Assembly: GCA_038147155.1 (NCBI GenBank)
Contig: JAYQTA010000002.1
Coordinates: 124,001-188,000 of the forward strand
DNA length: 64,000 nt
Origin: Australimonas brisbanensis
GTDB taxonomy: Bacteria; Chloroflexota; Dehalococcoidia; Lucifugimonadales; Australimonadaceae
Direction: 5' to 3'
In this document: piece after piece, positions 49,041-57,849 of the stretch
Layout: every line of letters begins with the position of its first letter
Position numbering within the stretch: the first letter of the stretch is position 1
The notes under the pieces: generated by a model
The model's input: the letters and a program-made list of their open reading frames with translations, nothing else
The model's database searches: none
What the model was told of the DNA's origin: nothing
Translations under genes and position numbers: made by a program

Positions 49041-51140
49041 ATGATGTTTGAAGCAGCGGGAGCGGCACTGTCCCACATCGCCACCTGGCAGGTGCTCTTG
49101 GCACTGTTGGGTGGGACCATCGTCGGGGTGATGAGCGGCGCGCTGCCGGGGGGTGCGGTGCCCACCCTGGTGGTGCTGCTGGGCTTCGCCTACGGCATGG
49201 ACCCGTTCATCGCCCTGCCCCTGGCCATCGGCATGGTGGCCACGGTGCCCACGGGCGACACGCTCCCGGCGGTGCTGCTGGGCATGCCGGGCTCCACCTC
49301 CGGTCAGGCCACCATCCTTGATGGATACCCCCTTTCCCAGCAGGGCAGGGCGGGCGAGGCGCTGGCTGCTGCGTACCTGGCCTCGCTGCTGGGTGGCATC
49401 GTGGGCGCGGCGTTCTTGTTCGTGACCATCCCTGTGGCCCGCCCCGTGGTGAACACCTTCGGCGCCGCCGAGTTCTTCATCCTCGGCATGGTGGCCATCG
49501 CAGTGGTGGGCGTGGTGAGCTCCGGCGCGGTGCTGCGCGGGCTCATCGCGGGCACCCTGGGCCTGCTCATCGCGTCCGTGGGCTACGACCAGAACACGGG
49601 AACCTCCCGCATCACCTTCGGGGTGAACTACCTGTGGGATGGGATCCCCATCGTGCCGGTAGTCATCGGCCTGTTCGCTCTGCCGGAGTTCTTCGACCTG
49701 ATCGTGGCTGACCAGCCCATCGCCGGGAAGACCTCCCAGGCCAAGCTGAAGGAGGCCATGAGCGGGCGACGCACGGGGATGACGTCGGTGCTGCGCAACT
49801 GGTCGCTGGTGCTGCGCTCCTCCGCACTGGGCGTGTTCGTGGGCGTGCTGCCGGGCATCGGCGGCTCGCTGGCCCAGTGGCTCGCCTATGCCTCGGCGCG
49901 CCAGACGGTGCGAGGCGGCACAGAGCGATTCGGCACCGGCGACATCCGAGTCGTCCTCGCCCCGGAATCGGCCAACAACGCGGTGGACGGCGGCTCCTTG
50001 GTGCCGACGCTGTTCTTCGGCGTGCCGGGCAGCGTGGGCATGGCCATCTTCCTCGGCTTCCTGGTGGTGCTGGGCCTGCAGCCCGGCCCCTCCATGCTCC
50101 ACGAGCACTTGGACCTGACCCTCACCATCGCCTTCGCCCTGGTGCTGTGCAACGCCATGGCCACGGCGCTGATGCTGGTGTTCACCCCGCAGCTGACCAA
50201 GGTCGCCTTTGTGCGGCCTAACGTGCTGGTGCCCATCGTCTTCGTGGTGCTCGCCATGGCGGCTTTCCAGGCCAAATTCTCCGTGCTGGACCTGGTCGTG
50301 ATGCTGGCATTCGGGGGCCTCGGTTTCTTCATGAAGTCCTACGGCTGGCCGCGCCCGCCCATCATCATCGCCGTGATCCTGGGCGGCATCATCGAGCGCT
50401 TCTACGCCATCGCCGCCAAGACCTACGGCCTGGGCATGTTCACCCGCATTCCGGTGCTGGTCATCATCGCCATCGCGGTGGGCATGGGTCTCTACACCGT
50501 GTGGATGCAGCGGCAGGTGGCGCGCTCCAAGGCGGAACAGGATGCGGAGATGGCCGTGCTGGCTCACCAGGAGGCAACTCCCGTGCAGGAAGAGCCCGCG
50601 CCGGAGACCAAGGTCGAGGCGGTCAAGCAGGGGCTGGACCGGCGCCTGCGGCCCACGGCCAACGGCCTGATGCTGGGACTGGTGGCCGTGGCGGCGCTCC
50701 TGTTCTTCTTCAACTCCTTCGACTGGCCGTGGGTGGCCGCGCGCCTGCCTCGCCTGGTCTCCATCGCGGCCTTCGGCCTCATCGGCATCTACCTGGTGCG
50801 CCACCTCATCAGCCCGCCCGCAGCACGCGGACGCATCATGGACATCGGGCGATCGGCCACCGACGCCTCGCCCGAGGAGGTGCGCCGGCGCACCTACAAG
50901 GCCATCGGCACCACGGTGGGATTCGTCGCGGGCATCTGGCTCATCGGGTTCCAGATCACGGTGCCGGTGTACATCGCGGGGTACCTGTACTTCTTCGGCA
51001 AGGTGCGCTGGTGGGTGGCGGTGCTGTGGGCGGCGGCGTTCGTGGCGCTGCTCCACTTCTTCTTCACCAACGTCATCAACATCGTCTGGCCGGTGCCCGT
51101 GCTGGACGCGGTTCTGCCCGGCATATTGACCGGTCAATAG
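49041..51140 (+). CDS. Tripartite tricarboxylate transporter, TctA-TctB fusion permease
   Basis: 699-residue membrane protein. Residues 1 to about 488 are TctA: LALLGGTIVGVMSGALPGG, TLPAVLLGMPGSTSGQATILDGYPLSQQG and VGVLPGIGGSLAQWLAY are family marks of the large subunit with about 11-12 helices. A charged linker (about 489-540) leads into a TctB domain of four helices (LGLVAVAALLFFFNSFDWPW to the end). TctA and TctB are normally separate genes; the order is reversed here with TctB fused behind TctA. Import of a carboxylate by proton or sodium gradient is expected, with the TctC-like protein downstream. No Shine-Dalgarno is seen before the ATG pair at 49041/49044. Confidence 0.9.
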   Translation: MMFEAAGAALSHIATWQVLLALLGGTIVGVMSGALPGGAVPTLVVLLGFAYGMDPFIALPLAIGMVATVPTGDTLPAVLLGMPGSTSGQATILDGYPLSQQGRAGEALAAAYLASLLGGIVGAAFLFVTIPVARPVVNTFGAAEFFILGMVAIAVVGVVSSGAVLRGLIAGTLGLLIASVGYDQNTGTSRITFGVNYLWDGIPIVPVVIGLFALPEFFDLIVADQPIAGKTSQAKLKEAMSGRRTGMTSVLRNWSLVLRSSALGVFVGVLPGIGGSLAQWLAYASARQTVRGGTERFGTGDIRVVLAPESANNAVDGGSLVPTLFFGVPGSVGMAIFLGFLVVLGLQPGPSMLHEHLDLTLTIAFALVLCNAMATALMLVFTPQLTKVAFVRPNVLVPIVFVVLAMAAFQAKFSVLDLVVMLAFGGLGFFMKSYGWPRPPIIIAVILGGIIERFYAIAAKTYGLGMFTRIPVLVIIAIAVGMGLYTVWMQRQVARSKAEQDAEMAVLAHQEATPVQEEPAPETKVEAVKQGLDRRLRPTANGLMLGLVAVAALLFFFNSFDWPWVAARLPRLVSIAAFGLIGIYLVRHLISPPAARGRIMDIGRSATDASPEEVRRRTYKAIGTTVGFVAGIWLIGFQITVPVYIAGYLYFFGKVRWWVAVLWAAAFVALLHFFFTNVINIVWPVPVLDAVLPGILTGQ
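51124..51139. promoter_or_regulatory. 16-bp perfect palindrome over the permease stop codon
   Basis: TATTGACCGGTCAATA is perfectly palindromic and includes the last codons and first two bases of the TAG. Dyads of this kind (TTGACC-GGTCAA) suit a homodimeric repressor. It lies 80 nt before the tctC ATG. The TTGACC could double as a -35 element. Confidence 0.45.
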
Positions 51141-51218
51141 ACGCTCATGAGAGCGCGTGGTAGCATGCGCGCGCTCGTTGGGAAACGGGCCTGAACGAGT
51201 GAACAAGGGAGGGTTGAG

Positions 51219-52376
51219 ATGACGAAGTTCCTGAGCAGTGCGCGGGTCGCCCTGATGGTTGGCCTGCTCGCCGTGGTGGCGCTCATCGCCGCTGCGTGTG
51301 GCGGTGCGGACCCGACGGCTACGCCGACGGCGACCCCCAAGCCGGCCGATGGCGGCTCCACCGAGCCGGCCGCGACCCCGACCCCGAAGCCGGTGGACTT
51401 CGCCGGCAAGTCGGTGCGCATCACCGTGGGCTTCGCCCCCGGCGGCGGCTTCGACACCTTCGCCCGCGTGTTCGCGGTGCACCTGCAGAAGACCCTGCCG
51501 GGCAACCCCAAGGTGGTGGTGTCCAACCTGCCGGGCGCCAACACGCTCATTGCCGCCAAGTCGGTGGTGGACAAGCCCGTCAGCGACAACCAGGTGGACA
51601 TCGTCCTCATCATCTCCACGCTGATCCAGTCTGAGGTGCTCACGGGTGTGGATGACTTCGACCTGAAGGACTTCACCATACTGGGCGCACCTGACTACAC
51701 CCCCTCCGACCAGGTCTGGTGCACCCGCACCAGCGTTGCCGACAGCCTGGATGCCTTCTTCGCCCTGGGCCGCAAGCTGACGCTGGCGCAGATCGGCGCC
51801 ATCGACATCTACGCGACCTCGTCCAAGTGGACCATCAACGAGGGCATGCCCTTCGACCAGGTCTTCGGCTACACCGGCACCTCTGACATGAACGCGGCGT
51901 TCAACCGCGGTGAGGTCGAGGTGACGGCCACCTGCCGCCAGTCCGAGGTGCTGCTCAACCCCGAGTGGGCCACGGGCTACGCCACCCCGCTCTTCTACAC
52001 CACCGTCCTGCCCCAGTGGGTTACCGACGGCCAGGCGCAGGGCAAGTGGGGTTGGGTGAAGCCGGTGACCGAGGTCGCCCAGGAGCGCTTCGGCACCACC
52101 GCCGCTTCGGCCGCTGCCTTCGACACCTACATGAAGGTGGCTGCCACCTCCCGCGTGTTCGCCATGCCGTCCAAGACCGACGATGACGTGAAGGCTGCGA
52201 TGCAGCAGGCGTTCAACGACGTGGTGGGCTCCGAGGCCTTCGTGGCGGACATGGTCCAGCGCGGTCTGGACGTGGGCCTGATCACCGGCGCCGAGCTGGG
52301 TGAGCTGATTAACGGCCTGGCCAACTCCGACGCCGCCACGCTGGACATCATCCGGGCGATGTTCCCGGAGAGCTAG
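51219..52376 (+). CDS. tctC: TctC-like substrate-binding lipoprotein
   Basis: 385-residue lipoprotein of the Bug/TctC family that delivers carboxylates to TctAB. Signal peptide with lipobox LIAAAC, lipidated Cys27, then a Thr/Pro-rich spacer to about residue 65. The binding domain opens with SVRITVGFAPGGGFDTFAR, the family's ligand-binding loop, followed by PGANTLIAAKSVV. It is about 60 residues longer than Gram-negative TctC because of the anchor region, as expected for a cell without a diffusible periplasm. AAGGGAGGG lies before the ATG. In other bacteria such systems take up terephthalate, citrate or other acids. Confidence 0.88.
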   Translation: MTKFLSSARVALMVGLLAVVALIAAACGGADPTATPTATPKPADGGSTEPAATPTPKPVDFAGKSVRITVGFAPGGGFDTFARVFAVHLQKTLPGNPKVVVSNLPGANTLIAAKSVVDKPVSDNQVDIVLIISTLIQSEVLTGVDDFDLKDFTILGAPDYTPSDQVWCTRTSVADSLDAFFALGRKLTLAQIGAIDIYATSSKWTINEGMPFDQVFGYTGTSDMNAAFNRGEVEVTATCRQSEVLLNPEWATGYATPLFYTTVLPQWVTDGQAQGKWGWVKPVTEVAQERFGTTAASAAAFDTYMKVAATSRVFAMPSKTDDDVKAAMQQAFNDVVGSEAFVADMVQRGLDVGLITGAELGELINGLANSDAATLDIIRAMFPES

Positions 52377-52402
52377 CCTGGCTGACCGACGTTCGTGATG
52401 GA

Positions 52403-52425
52403 GGGCCACGGCATCGCCGTGGCCC
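52403..52425 (+). terminator. Intrinsic terminator after tctC
   Basis: 10-bp stem GGGCCACGGC / GCCGTGGCCC, loop ATC, followed by CTCTT. Confidence 0.75.
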
Positions 52426-52452
52426 CTCTTCGCATCCTCAGGAGGTGCCCTC

Positions 52453-52884
52453 GTGTACACACGGCCCGTTTTGGACGTGACTGACGCATTCAGGGCGGTG
52501 GACGCGATGCTGGCGGCGGCCACCGGCATCACCGCCAGGCCCCTGGCCATCGCGGTGGTGGACGACCAGGGCGATACGGTGGCGTTCGTTCGTATGGATG
52601 GGGCTCCCGCCTTCAACCGGCACTACGCGCGAGCCAAGGCCTACACCGCCTCGCGCATGCGCCAGGATCTTTCGGTGTTCGCCGCCTACCGTGCCCAGGA
52701 GGGGCGCACGCTGGCGGATTTCGCGGACCAGGGCCTGGTGGGCTCGGCTCACGGCGGACTGGTGCTCACTGACCCGTCCAACGGTGCGGTGGTGGGGGCC
52801 ATCGGCGTGAGCGGGGCTACCCCCGATGAGGACGAGCGGGTGGCCCAGGCTGGCCGCAAGGCCCTGGGCGGGGAGGCGAAGTGA
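52453..52884 (+). CDS. HbpS/GlcG family protein 1
   Basis: 143 residues of the heme-degrading/heme-sensing HbpS-like (GlcG, DUF336) family. The pattern RPLAIAVVDDQGDTVAFVRMDGA, then KAYTASRM, and GAIGVSGATPDEDERVAQAG is typical. GTG 52453 has AGGAGG upstream. Stop and next start overlap (TGATG), giving a coupled pair of paralogues. In HbpS and similar proteins the octamer binds heme or small molecules; a role near the glycolate operon has also been noted. Its position after tctC suggests an accessory role in the same pathway. Confidence 0.85.
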   Translation: MYTRPVLDVTDAFRAVDAMLAAATGITARPLAIAVVDDQGDTVAFVRMDGAPAFNRHYARAKAYTASRMRQDLSVFAAYRAQEGRTLADFADQGLVGSAHGGLVLTDPSNGAVVGAIGVSGATPDEDERVAQAGRKALGGEAK

Positions 52885-53321
52885 TGCAGCAGCGCGCGAC
52901 GTTGGGACTGGCTGAGGCACGCTCCACCCTGGACGCGATGCTGGTGGAGGCGGAGCGCCGGGGCGGACGCCCGCTGGCCATCGCGGTGGTGGACGATAGA
53001 GGTGAGCTGGTGTGCTTCGCCGCGATGGCGGGGGTGAACGTGGCCCTTGCCCGCCAGAACGCCTTTAAGAAGGCCTACACGGCGGCGGTGATGCGCGCCG
53101 ACACCCAGGCGTACGCGGACCGACTCGCCCAGGCGGGGATGAAGGTGGAGGACATGGGCAATCCACACTTCATCGGCGGTGGCGGCGGTGCGGTGGTGGA
53201 GGCGCCGGATGGGACGATCCTGGGCGGGCTTGGCGTCAGCGGGCGCCCGTCCGAGGAGGACGAGACGGTGGTGCAGGTGGGCAAGGCGTTCATGGCGCGC
53301 CTGCTCGCCAGGGGTGGGTAG
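52884..53321 (+). CDS. HbpS/GlcG family protein 2
   Basis: 145 residues, paralogous to the protein before it (shared RPLAIAVVDDxGxxVxF near residues 30-45 and GGLGVSGRPSEEDETVVQVG at the end). ATG 52884 is taken as start because GGGAGG lies 7 nt before it; GTG 52881 is next to it. It differs from protein 1 in a longer Gly-rich loop (IGGGGGAVVEAPDG). The two probably form a hetero-oligomer. No membrane or export signal. Confidence 0.83.
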   Translation: MQQRATLGLAEARSTLDAMLVEAERRGGRPLAIAVVDDRGELVCFAAMAGVNVALARQNAFKKAYTAAVMRADTQAYADRLAQAGMKVEDMGNPHFIGGGGGAVVEAPDGTILGGLGVSGRPSEEDETVVQVGKAFMARLLARGG

Positions 53322-53460
53322 AACCCTGTACGTGGCTGCGTGAAAACACGAAGCGGGCTTGGTAGGCAACCCGCAGGCCGCCCCGGCCTCCGCAGGCTAG
53401 GAATGTTCTGTCACCACCGATCACCTGGCGGATAGGCTCCGCCGTTAGGGAGCACGCTTC

Positions 53461-53925
53461 GTGAAAGCAGAGTTCGTCAATGCGTTCCTGGACCCGGCGC
53501 TTAACATCTGGAAGAAGGAGCTGGGCACTGACCTGGCCTTCGACCACGCGGAGGGGGCGAAGGGCGGGGCGTTCACCACTGAGGACATGACCGCCATCAT
53601 CGGGGTGACGGGGCAGCTAAAGGGGAACGTCTTCTACGAGTTCAACCAAGAGACTGCCCTCGCGGTCGCCTCGGCCATGTGTGCTGAGCAGTTCACCGAG
53701 ATGACCGAACTGGGGCTCTCCGCCCTGGGTGAGCTGGCCAACATGATCACCGGCAACGCCACCATCGCGCTCTCGGCTGCGGACTACGTCTGCGACATCA
53801 GTCCGCCCGTGATCCTGGCGCGCGGCGCCTCCGTCACCGTGGTGGACCCGCAGATCCGCGCCTACTTCAATTCGCCCCTGGGCGGGATGAGCATCCGCGT
53901 GGGCCTCTCCGAGGTGAAGGACTAA
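53461..53925 (+). CDS. cheX: CheX-like CheY-phosphatase
   Basis: 154 residues of the CheC/CheX/FliY phosphatase superfamily. The catalytic ExxN signature occurs once: SALGELANMITGNA with Glu91 and Asn94. N-terminal MKAEFVNAFLDPALNIWKKELG and the RGASVTVVDPQ part are family-like. CheX dephosphorylates CheY-P in chemotaxis or related two-component signalling. GTG start with GGGAG 8 nt before it. No other chemotaxis gene is present here, but the protein at 46018-46491 has a FliM-like CheY-binding peptide. Confidence 0.82.
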   Translation: MKAEFVNAFLDPALNIWKKELGTDLAFDHAEGAKGGAFTTEDMTAIIGVTGQLKGNVFYEFNQETALAVASAMCAEQFTEMTELGLSALGELANMITGNATIALSAADYVCDISPPVILARGASVTVVDPQIRAYFNSPLGGMSIRVGLSEVKD

Positions 53926-54016
53926 TCCGGCAAGGGCGGGCTGGACAGCCCGCCGCCATCGCCGGGATACTCAGGCGGCCCCCTGCGAGGGGAGCACCCT
54001 CCCAGGAGGCCGCCTC

Positions 54017-54415
54017 ATGCCGTCCATCGAACGCATCGACCCTGAGACTCTCGCACCGGCCCCCGGCGGGCGCTACGCCCACGTGGTGCGCGCGGGAAAC
54101 CTGGTGTGGATCGCCGGGCAGACCGCCCGCAACGCCGCCGGAGAGCTGGTGGGCCCCGGTGATGCCCTGACCCAATCGCGCCAGATCTACCAGAACCTGC
54201 GCGCCGCGATGGAGTCGGTGGGTGGGGGTCTTGAGCACCTGACCAAGGTGACCATCTATCTGACCGACGAGGCGCACACCGGCGCCTCGCGGCAGGCGCA
54301 GGACGAATACGTCGCCGCCTACCCGGCCCCCGCATCGACGATGGTCATCGTCAAGGCGCTGGCGCGCCCGGAGTATCTGGTCGAGGTGGAGGCCTTCGCC
54401 GTCCTGCCGGGCTAA
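54017..54415 (+). CDS. Rid family protein without the catalytic Arg
   Basis: 132 residues of the YjgF/YER057c/UK114 fold: YAHVVRAGNLVWIAGQTA, then QSRQIYQNLRAAMESVGGGLEHLTKVTIYLTD, then EVEAFAVLPG. The P-A-R-S/T motif that provides the essential Arg of RidA reads YPAPASTM, so Arg is absent and imine deaminase activity is unlikely; it belongs to one of the Rid1-7 subfamilies. AGGAGG precedes the ATG. It is transcribed alone and converges on an alpha/beta hydrolase gene. Confidence 0.88.
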   Translation: MPSIERIDPETLAPAPGGRYAHVVRAGNLVWIAGQTARNAAGELVGPGDALTQSRQIYQNLRAAMESVGGGLEHLTKVTIYLTDEAHTGASRQAQDEYVAAYPAPASTMVIVKALARPEYLVEVEAFAVLPG

Positions 54416-54437
54416 CGGCCTGCTGGATGCCCCTGGC

Positions 54438-55307
54438 CTACCGGCTAGGGAGGGCCCATGAATCGCCGGAGCCCTCCGGGCGCGGGAGCCAGCGCCCCGC
54501 CTCCACCTGCGCCAGGAACTCTGCCACCACGGCGTTGAAGGCGCCGGGTTCCTCGATGTTGCACGCGTGCCCCGTCTGCGGGATCAGCGCGAGCCCGCAC
54601 GCCGGTATCACCCGCTTGAGGAACAGCCCCGGCTCGAGGCACGGGTCGTCCTCGTCGCCCGCCACCACCAGCACCGGCACCTGGAGGGTGCGGAACGCCT
54701 CCTCGCGGATGTAGAGGGTGGGCCGGCGTCCCTGGAACCCGCGCAGCGTGTTGGCTGAGCCCTGAGCGTCGTGGGCCATGAACAGGCGGGCGAACTCCTC
54801 CCAGCCGTTGGGATCCTTGTGACGGAAGCGGATGCGGGTGGAGCCGGACAGGTAGGAGTCCATGGCCGCCATGCCGCCGCGCTCCAGCAGGGCGGCACGT
54901 TCTTCCGACTCCTTGCGGAACAGCACCGGGTCGGCGGAGCCCGTGCCCGCGCCCGCAGCCACCACGCTCAGGCACCGGTCGGGGTGGGCCAGGGCGAAGT
55001 TCAGCACCGTGTGCGCGCCCATGGACAGCCCGCATACGTGCGCCTTCTCGATACCCAGCGCGTCCAGCACGCCCAGCAGGGTGGCCACCTGGTGGTCCTG
55101 CTCGTACAGCGCGGCGTCGGCCGGCACCTCAGAGGGCGCGTAGCCCCGGGCGTTGTAGGCGATGGTGCGGTAGCGGCGGGAGAAGAAGCCCACCTGTAGC
55201 CGCCAGGAGTCCATGCTTCCCGCGAACTCGTGGCAGAACACCAGCGGTGTGCCGGTGCCGGTCTCCTGGTAGGCGATGCTGACGCCGTCAGCGGTGAGGG
55301 TAGGCAT
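54438..55307 (-). CDS. Alpha/beta hydrolase
   Basis: 289-residue hydrolase with a full triad: Ser in VCGLSMGAHTV near residue 95, Asp near GDEDDPC and His in PQTGHACNIEEP. The N-terminal ADGVSIAYQETGTGTPLVFCHEFAG is typical of esterases, dehalogenases and meta-cleavage-product hydrolases (MhpC-like). In view of aromatic catabolism genes nearby an MCP hydrolase is possible but the substrate cannot be fixed. GGAGG 7 nt before the ATG. It diverges from the malic enzyme gene. Confidence 0.9.
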   Translation of the reverse strand: MPTLTADGVSIAYQETGTGTPLVFCHEFAGSMDSWRLQVGFFSRRYRTIAYNARGYAPSEVPADAALYEQDHQVATLLGVLDALGIEKAHVCGLSMGAHTVLNFALAHPDRCLSVVAAGAGTGSADPVLFRKESEERAALLERGGMAAMDSYLSGSTRIRFRHKDPNGWEEFARLFMAHDAQGSANTLRGFQGRRPTLYIREEAFRTLQVPVLVVAGDEDDPCLEPGLFLKRVIPACGLALIPQTGHACNIEEPGAFNAVVAEFLAQVEAGRWLPRPEGSGDSWALPSR

Positions 55308-55421
55308 GGTTCAACCTCCGGCCCGTCGTTGTTTGGTGCCGGGCATTGTACGCGGCCCGCACGCCCAGCGTGCTGCTCCCGTAGGCCTGCGGTGCGATAC
55401 TGGAGCGCGCAGGAGGAAACC

Positions 55422-56774
55422 ATGACCACTTCCACCCAGTACGGCATTATCCGCACGCTCCGGGTGCGCAACGCCAACGTGCCCGGTGTGCTGGGCACGC
55501 TGGCCTCGGCAATCGGCTCGGCGGGGGCCAACATTGGCAACCTGGCCACGGTGCACATCGCCCAGACCCACGTGGTGCGCGACATCGACGTGCAGGTACG
55601 GGATGGGAATCACCTGGAGGACGTGCTCCACGCCATCAATAACCTGCCGGGCGTGGACGTGCTGGAGACGCGTGATGAGGTGCTGGGCCTGCACCGGGGC
55701 GGCAAGATACGCACCGTCTCGCGTCAGCCCGTGGACTCCATCGCCACGCTGCGCAAGGTGTACACGCCCGGCGTGGCCGAGGTGTGTCGCGTCATCGCCG
55801 AGCGCCCGGAGCGCAAGCGGCTCTACACATCCATCGCCAACACCGTGGCCATCATCACCGACGGCACGGCGGTGCTGGGCCTGGGCAACATCGGCCTCCC
55901 GGCCTCCATGCCGGTTATGGAGGGCAAGGCGGCGTTGCTCAGCCAGCTGTCCGGCGTGAGCGGGGTGCCCATCCTGGTGGAGGCGAGCACGGTGGACGAG
56001 TTCGTGGACACCGTGGTGCGCGTGGCGCCCACTTTCGGGGGCATCCACCTGGAGGACATCGCCTCGCCTGCCTGCTTCGAGATCGTGGACCGACTGCGCG
56101 AGCGATTGCCCATGCCCGTGATGCAGGATGACCAGCACGGTACCGCCGCCGTGGTGCTGGGCGCCGCCGCCGCCGTGTGCCGCCAGCTGGGGCGCGAGCT
56201 GTCCAGCCAGCGCATCGGCCAGGTGGGGCTGGGCGCGGCGGGCCAGGCCATCGCCGACCTGCTCATGTACACCACGGGTCGGCCCGTGGTGGGCGCCGAC
56301 GTGCAGGAGGAGCGGCTCGACCGCCACCGCTCCCACGGCGGAGAGACGTCGGACCTGAAGGGGGTGATGGCGGAATGTGACATCGTCATCGCTACCACGG
56401 GCGTGCCGGGGCTAATCCGCAAGGAGCAGGTGCGCAAGGGGCAGGTGGTGCTCGCGCTGTCCAACCCGGACCCGGAGATAGACCCGCTGGCTGCGCTGGA
56501 GGCGGGCGCCGCCATGGCGGCCGATGGACGCTCCGTGAACAACGTGCTGGGCTACCCCGGCATCTGGCGCGGTGCGCTGGCGGCGCAGGCCACCGGCATC
56601 AACCGCGGCATGCTCATGGCGGCGGGCGAGGCCCTGGCGGAACTGGCGCCGGCGGGCGAGCTCTCGCCCAACCCCCTGGATCTGGAGGTGCACCGGGAGG
56701 TGGCGCGCGCCGTGGGGCGTGCCGCGGTGGCCTCCGGCATCGGGTCGGCATCGGGGCTGGACGAACTGGGCTAG
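55422..56774 (+). CDS. NAD-dependent malic enzyme with N-terminal ACT domain
   Basis: Oxidative decarboxylation of malate to pyruvate, 450 residues. An ACT regulatory domain fills about 1-75 (TLRVRNANVPGVLGTLASAIG). The catalytic part has YTPGVAEVCR (catalytic Tyr), MPVMEGKAALL (Lys), GIHLEDIASP and MQDDQHGTA (metal ligands), and a Rossmann part GLGAAGQAIADLL. The length fits the short bacterial type rather than the PTA-fused one. AGGAGG is before the ATG. The ACT domain suggests control by an amino acid or other small ligand. Ends at a bidirectional terminator. Confidence 0.92.
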   Translation: MTTSTQYGIIRTLRVRNANVPGVLGTLASAIGSAGANIGNLATVHIAQTHVVRDIDVQVRDGNHLEDVLHAINNLPGVDVLETRDEVLGLHRGGKIRTVSRQPVDSIATLRKVYTPGVAEVCRVIAERPERKRLYTSIANTVAIITDGTAVLGLGNIGLPASMPVMEGKAALLSQLSGVSGVPILVEASTVDEFVDTVVRVAPTFGGIHLEDIASPACFEIVDRLRERLPMPVMQDDQHGTAAVVLGAAAAVCRQLGRELSSQRIGQVGLGAAGQAIADLLMYTTGRPVVGADVQEERLDRHRSHGGETSDLKGVMAECDIVIATTGVPGLIRKEQVRKGQVVLALSNPDPEIDPLAALEAGAAMAADGRSVNNVLGYPGIWRGALAAQATGINRGMLMAAGEALAELAPAGELSPNPLDLEVHREVARAVGRAAVASGIGSASGLDELG

Positions 56775-56794
56775 GGCGCAGGTAGAGGCGACAC

Positions 56795-56833
56795 AATGAG
56801 AGAGGCGGGGCTCAGCGTCCCGCCTCTCTCATT
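56795..56833. terminator. Bidirectional terminator
   Basis: Perfect 15-bp stem, AATGAGAGAGGCGGG and CCCGCCTCTCTCATT, loop of 9 nt. It lies between the convergent malic enzyme and nrdB genes. Confidence 0.85.
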
Positions 56834-56850
56834 CTCAGGCTCGCGTGGGG

Positions 56851-57849
56851 CTAGAACTTCTCGTCGAATGCCACGTTCCCGGTGACGCCCACCTGGTAGG
56901 CGGAGACGCGTCGCTCGAAGAAATTGGACAGCTCCTGCACGTCCTGCAACTCCATGAAGGAGAGGGGGTTGCGGGTGCCGAAGTGGGCGGGCATGTCCAG
57001 GTTCTGGAGGCGCTGGTCGGCCACGTACTCCAGGTACTGGCGCACCTCTGCCACCGTGAGCCCCGCCACCCCGCCGCCCAGCAGGTCCTCGGCGAACTGC
57101 GTCTCGCAGGCCACCGCCTCCTCCAGCATCTGCACCACCTGGCGCTGCATGTCCGAGTCGAACAGGCCCGGGTGCTCGGCGCGCACCTTGCGCACCACCT
57201 CCAGGGCGAAGCCCATGTGGGCCGACTCGTCACGGAACACCCAGTTGGTGCCGGAGGCGAGGCCGTTCAGCAGCCCCTTGGAGCGCATGAAGTAGACGTA
57301 GGCGAAGGCCGCGAAGAAGAAGAGCCCCTCCACGCACGTGGCGAAGCAGATCAGGTTCAGCAGGAACCCGCGGCGCTTGGCGTCCGAGTCGATGCGGTCC
57401 AGGTCCTGGATCGAGTCGAGCCACTTGAAGCAGAACTCGGCCTTGCGCCGCACGCTGGGGATCGTGTCGATGGCGCGGAACATCTCGTGCCGGTCGTCGA
57501 TGTCCGGGATGTAGGTGTCCAGCAGCGTCAGGTAGAACTGGACGTGCACCGCCTCCTCGAACAGCTGTCGTGAGAGGTAGAGGCGCGCCTCCGGGCTGTT
57601 GACGTGCCGGTACAGGTTCAGCACCAGATTGTTGGCGACGATGGAATCGCCCGTGGCGAAGAAGGCCACCAACCGGCGCACCAGATGGCGCTCCGGCTCC
57701 GAGAGCTTGTTGTTCAGGTCCTTGATGTCCGAGGAGAAGTCCACCTCGTCCACCGTCCAGGTGTTGCGTATCCCGTTCTTGTACATCTCGTAGAAGACGG
57801 GGTACTGCATGGGGCGCAGCGTCAGGTTCAGTCCGGGGTCGAGGAGCAT
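56851..57849 (-). CDS. nrdB: Ribonucleotide reductase class I, beta subunit
   Basis: 332-residue diiron (or Mn/Fe) radical-generating subunit. Metal-site residues visible include Asp68 (ATGDSIVANN), Glu99 and His102 (EEAVHVQFY) and a later RDESAHMGFAL with Glu and His. Tyr106, at the E-x2-H-x3-Y position, is the probable radical Tyr, so a Tyr-type rather than Phe-type (class Ic) enzyme. The C-terminus FDEKF is short and acidic and should dock to NrdA. GAGGTG before the ATG. It lies 118 nt after nrdA in the same direction. Confidence 0.93.
   Translation of the reverse strand: MLLDPGLNLTLRPMQYPVFYEMYKNGIRNTWTVDEVDFSSDIKDLNNKLSEPERHLVRRLVAFFATGDSIVANNLVLNLYRHVNSPEARLYLSRQLFEEAVHVQFYLTLLDTYIPDIDDRHEMFRAIDTIPSVRRKAEFCFKWLDSIQDLDRIDSDAKRRGFLLNLICFATCVEGLFFFAAFAYVYFMRSKGLLNGLASGTNWVFRDESAHMGFALEVVRKVRAEHPGLFDSDMQRQVVQMLEEAVACETQFAEDLLGGGVAGLTVAEVRQYLEYVADQRLQNLDMPAHFGTRNPLSFMELQDVQELSNFFERRVSAYQVGVTGNVAFDEKF

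Noticed and set aside
48942..52616. Very long open frame on the minus strand opposite tctAB-tctC (about 1,220 codons), and similar ones at 33147-36866, 27792-30278 and 9754-12531
   Set aside because: They mirror real genes with clear families on the other strand; composition (His/Arg/Gly-rich) and lack of start signals show they are by-products of high GC at third codon positions.
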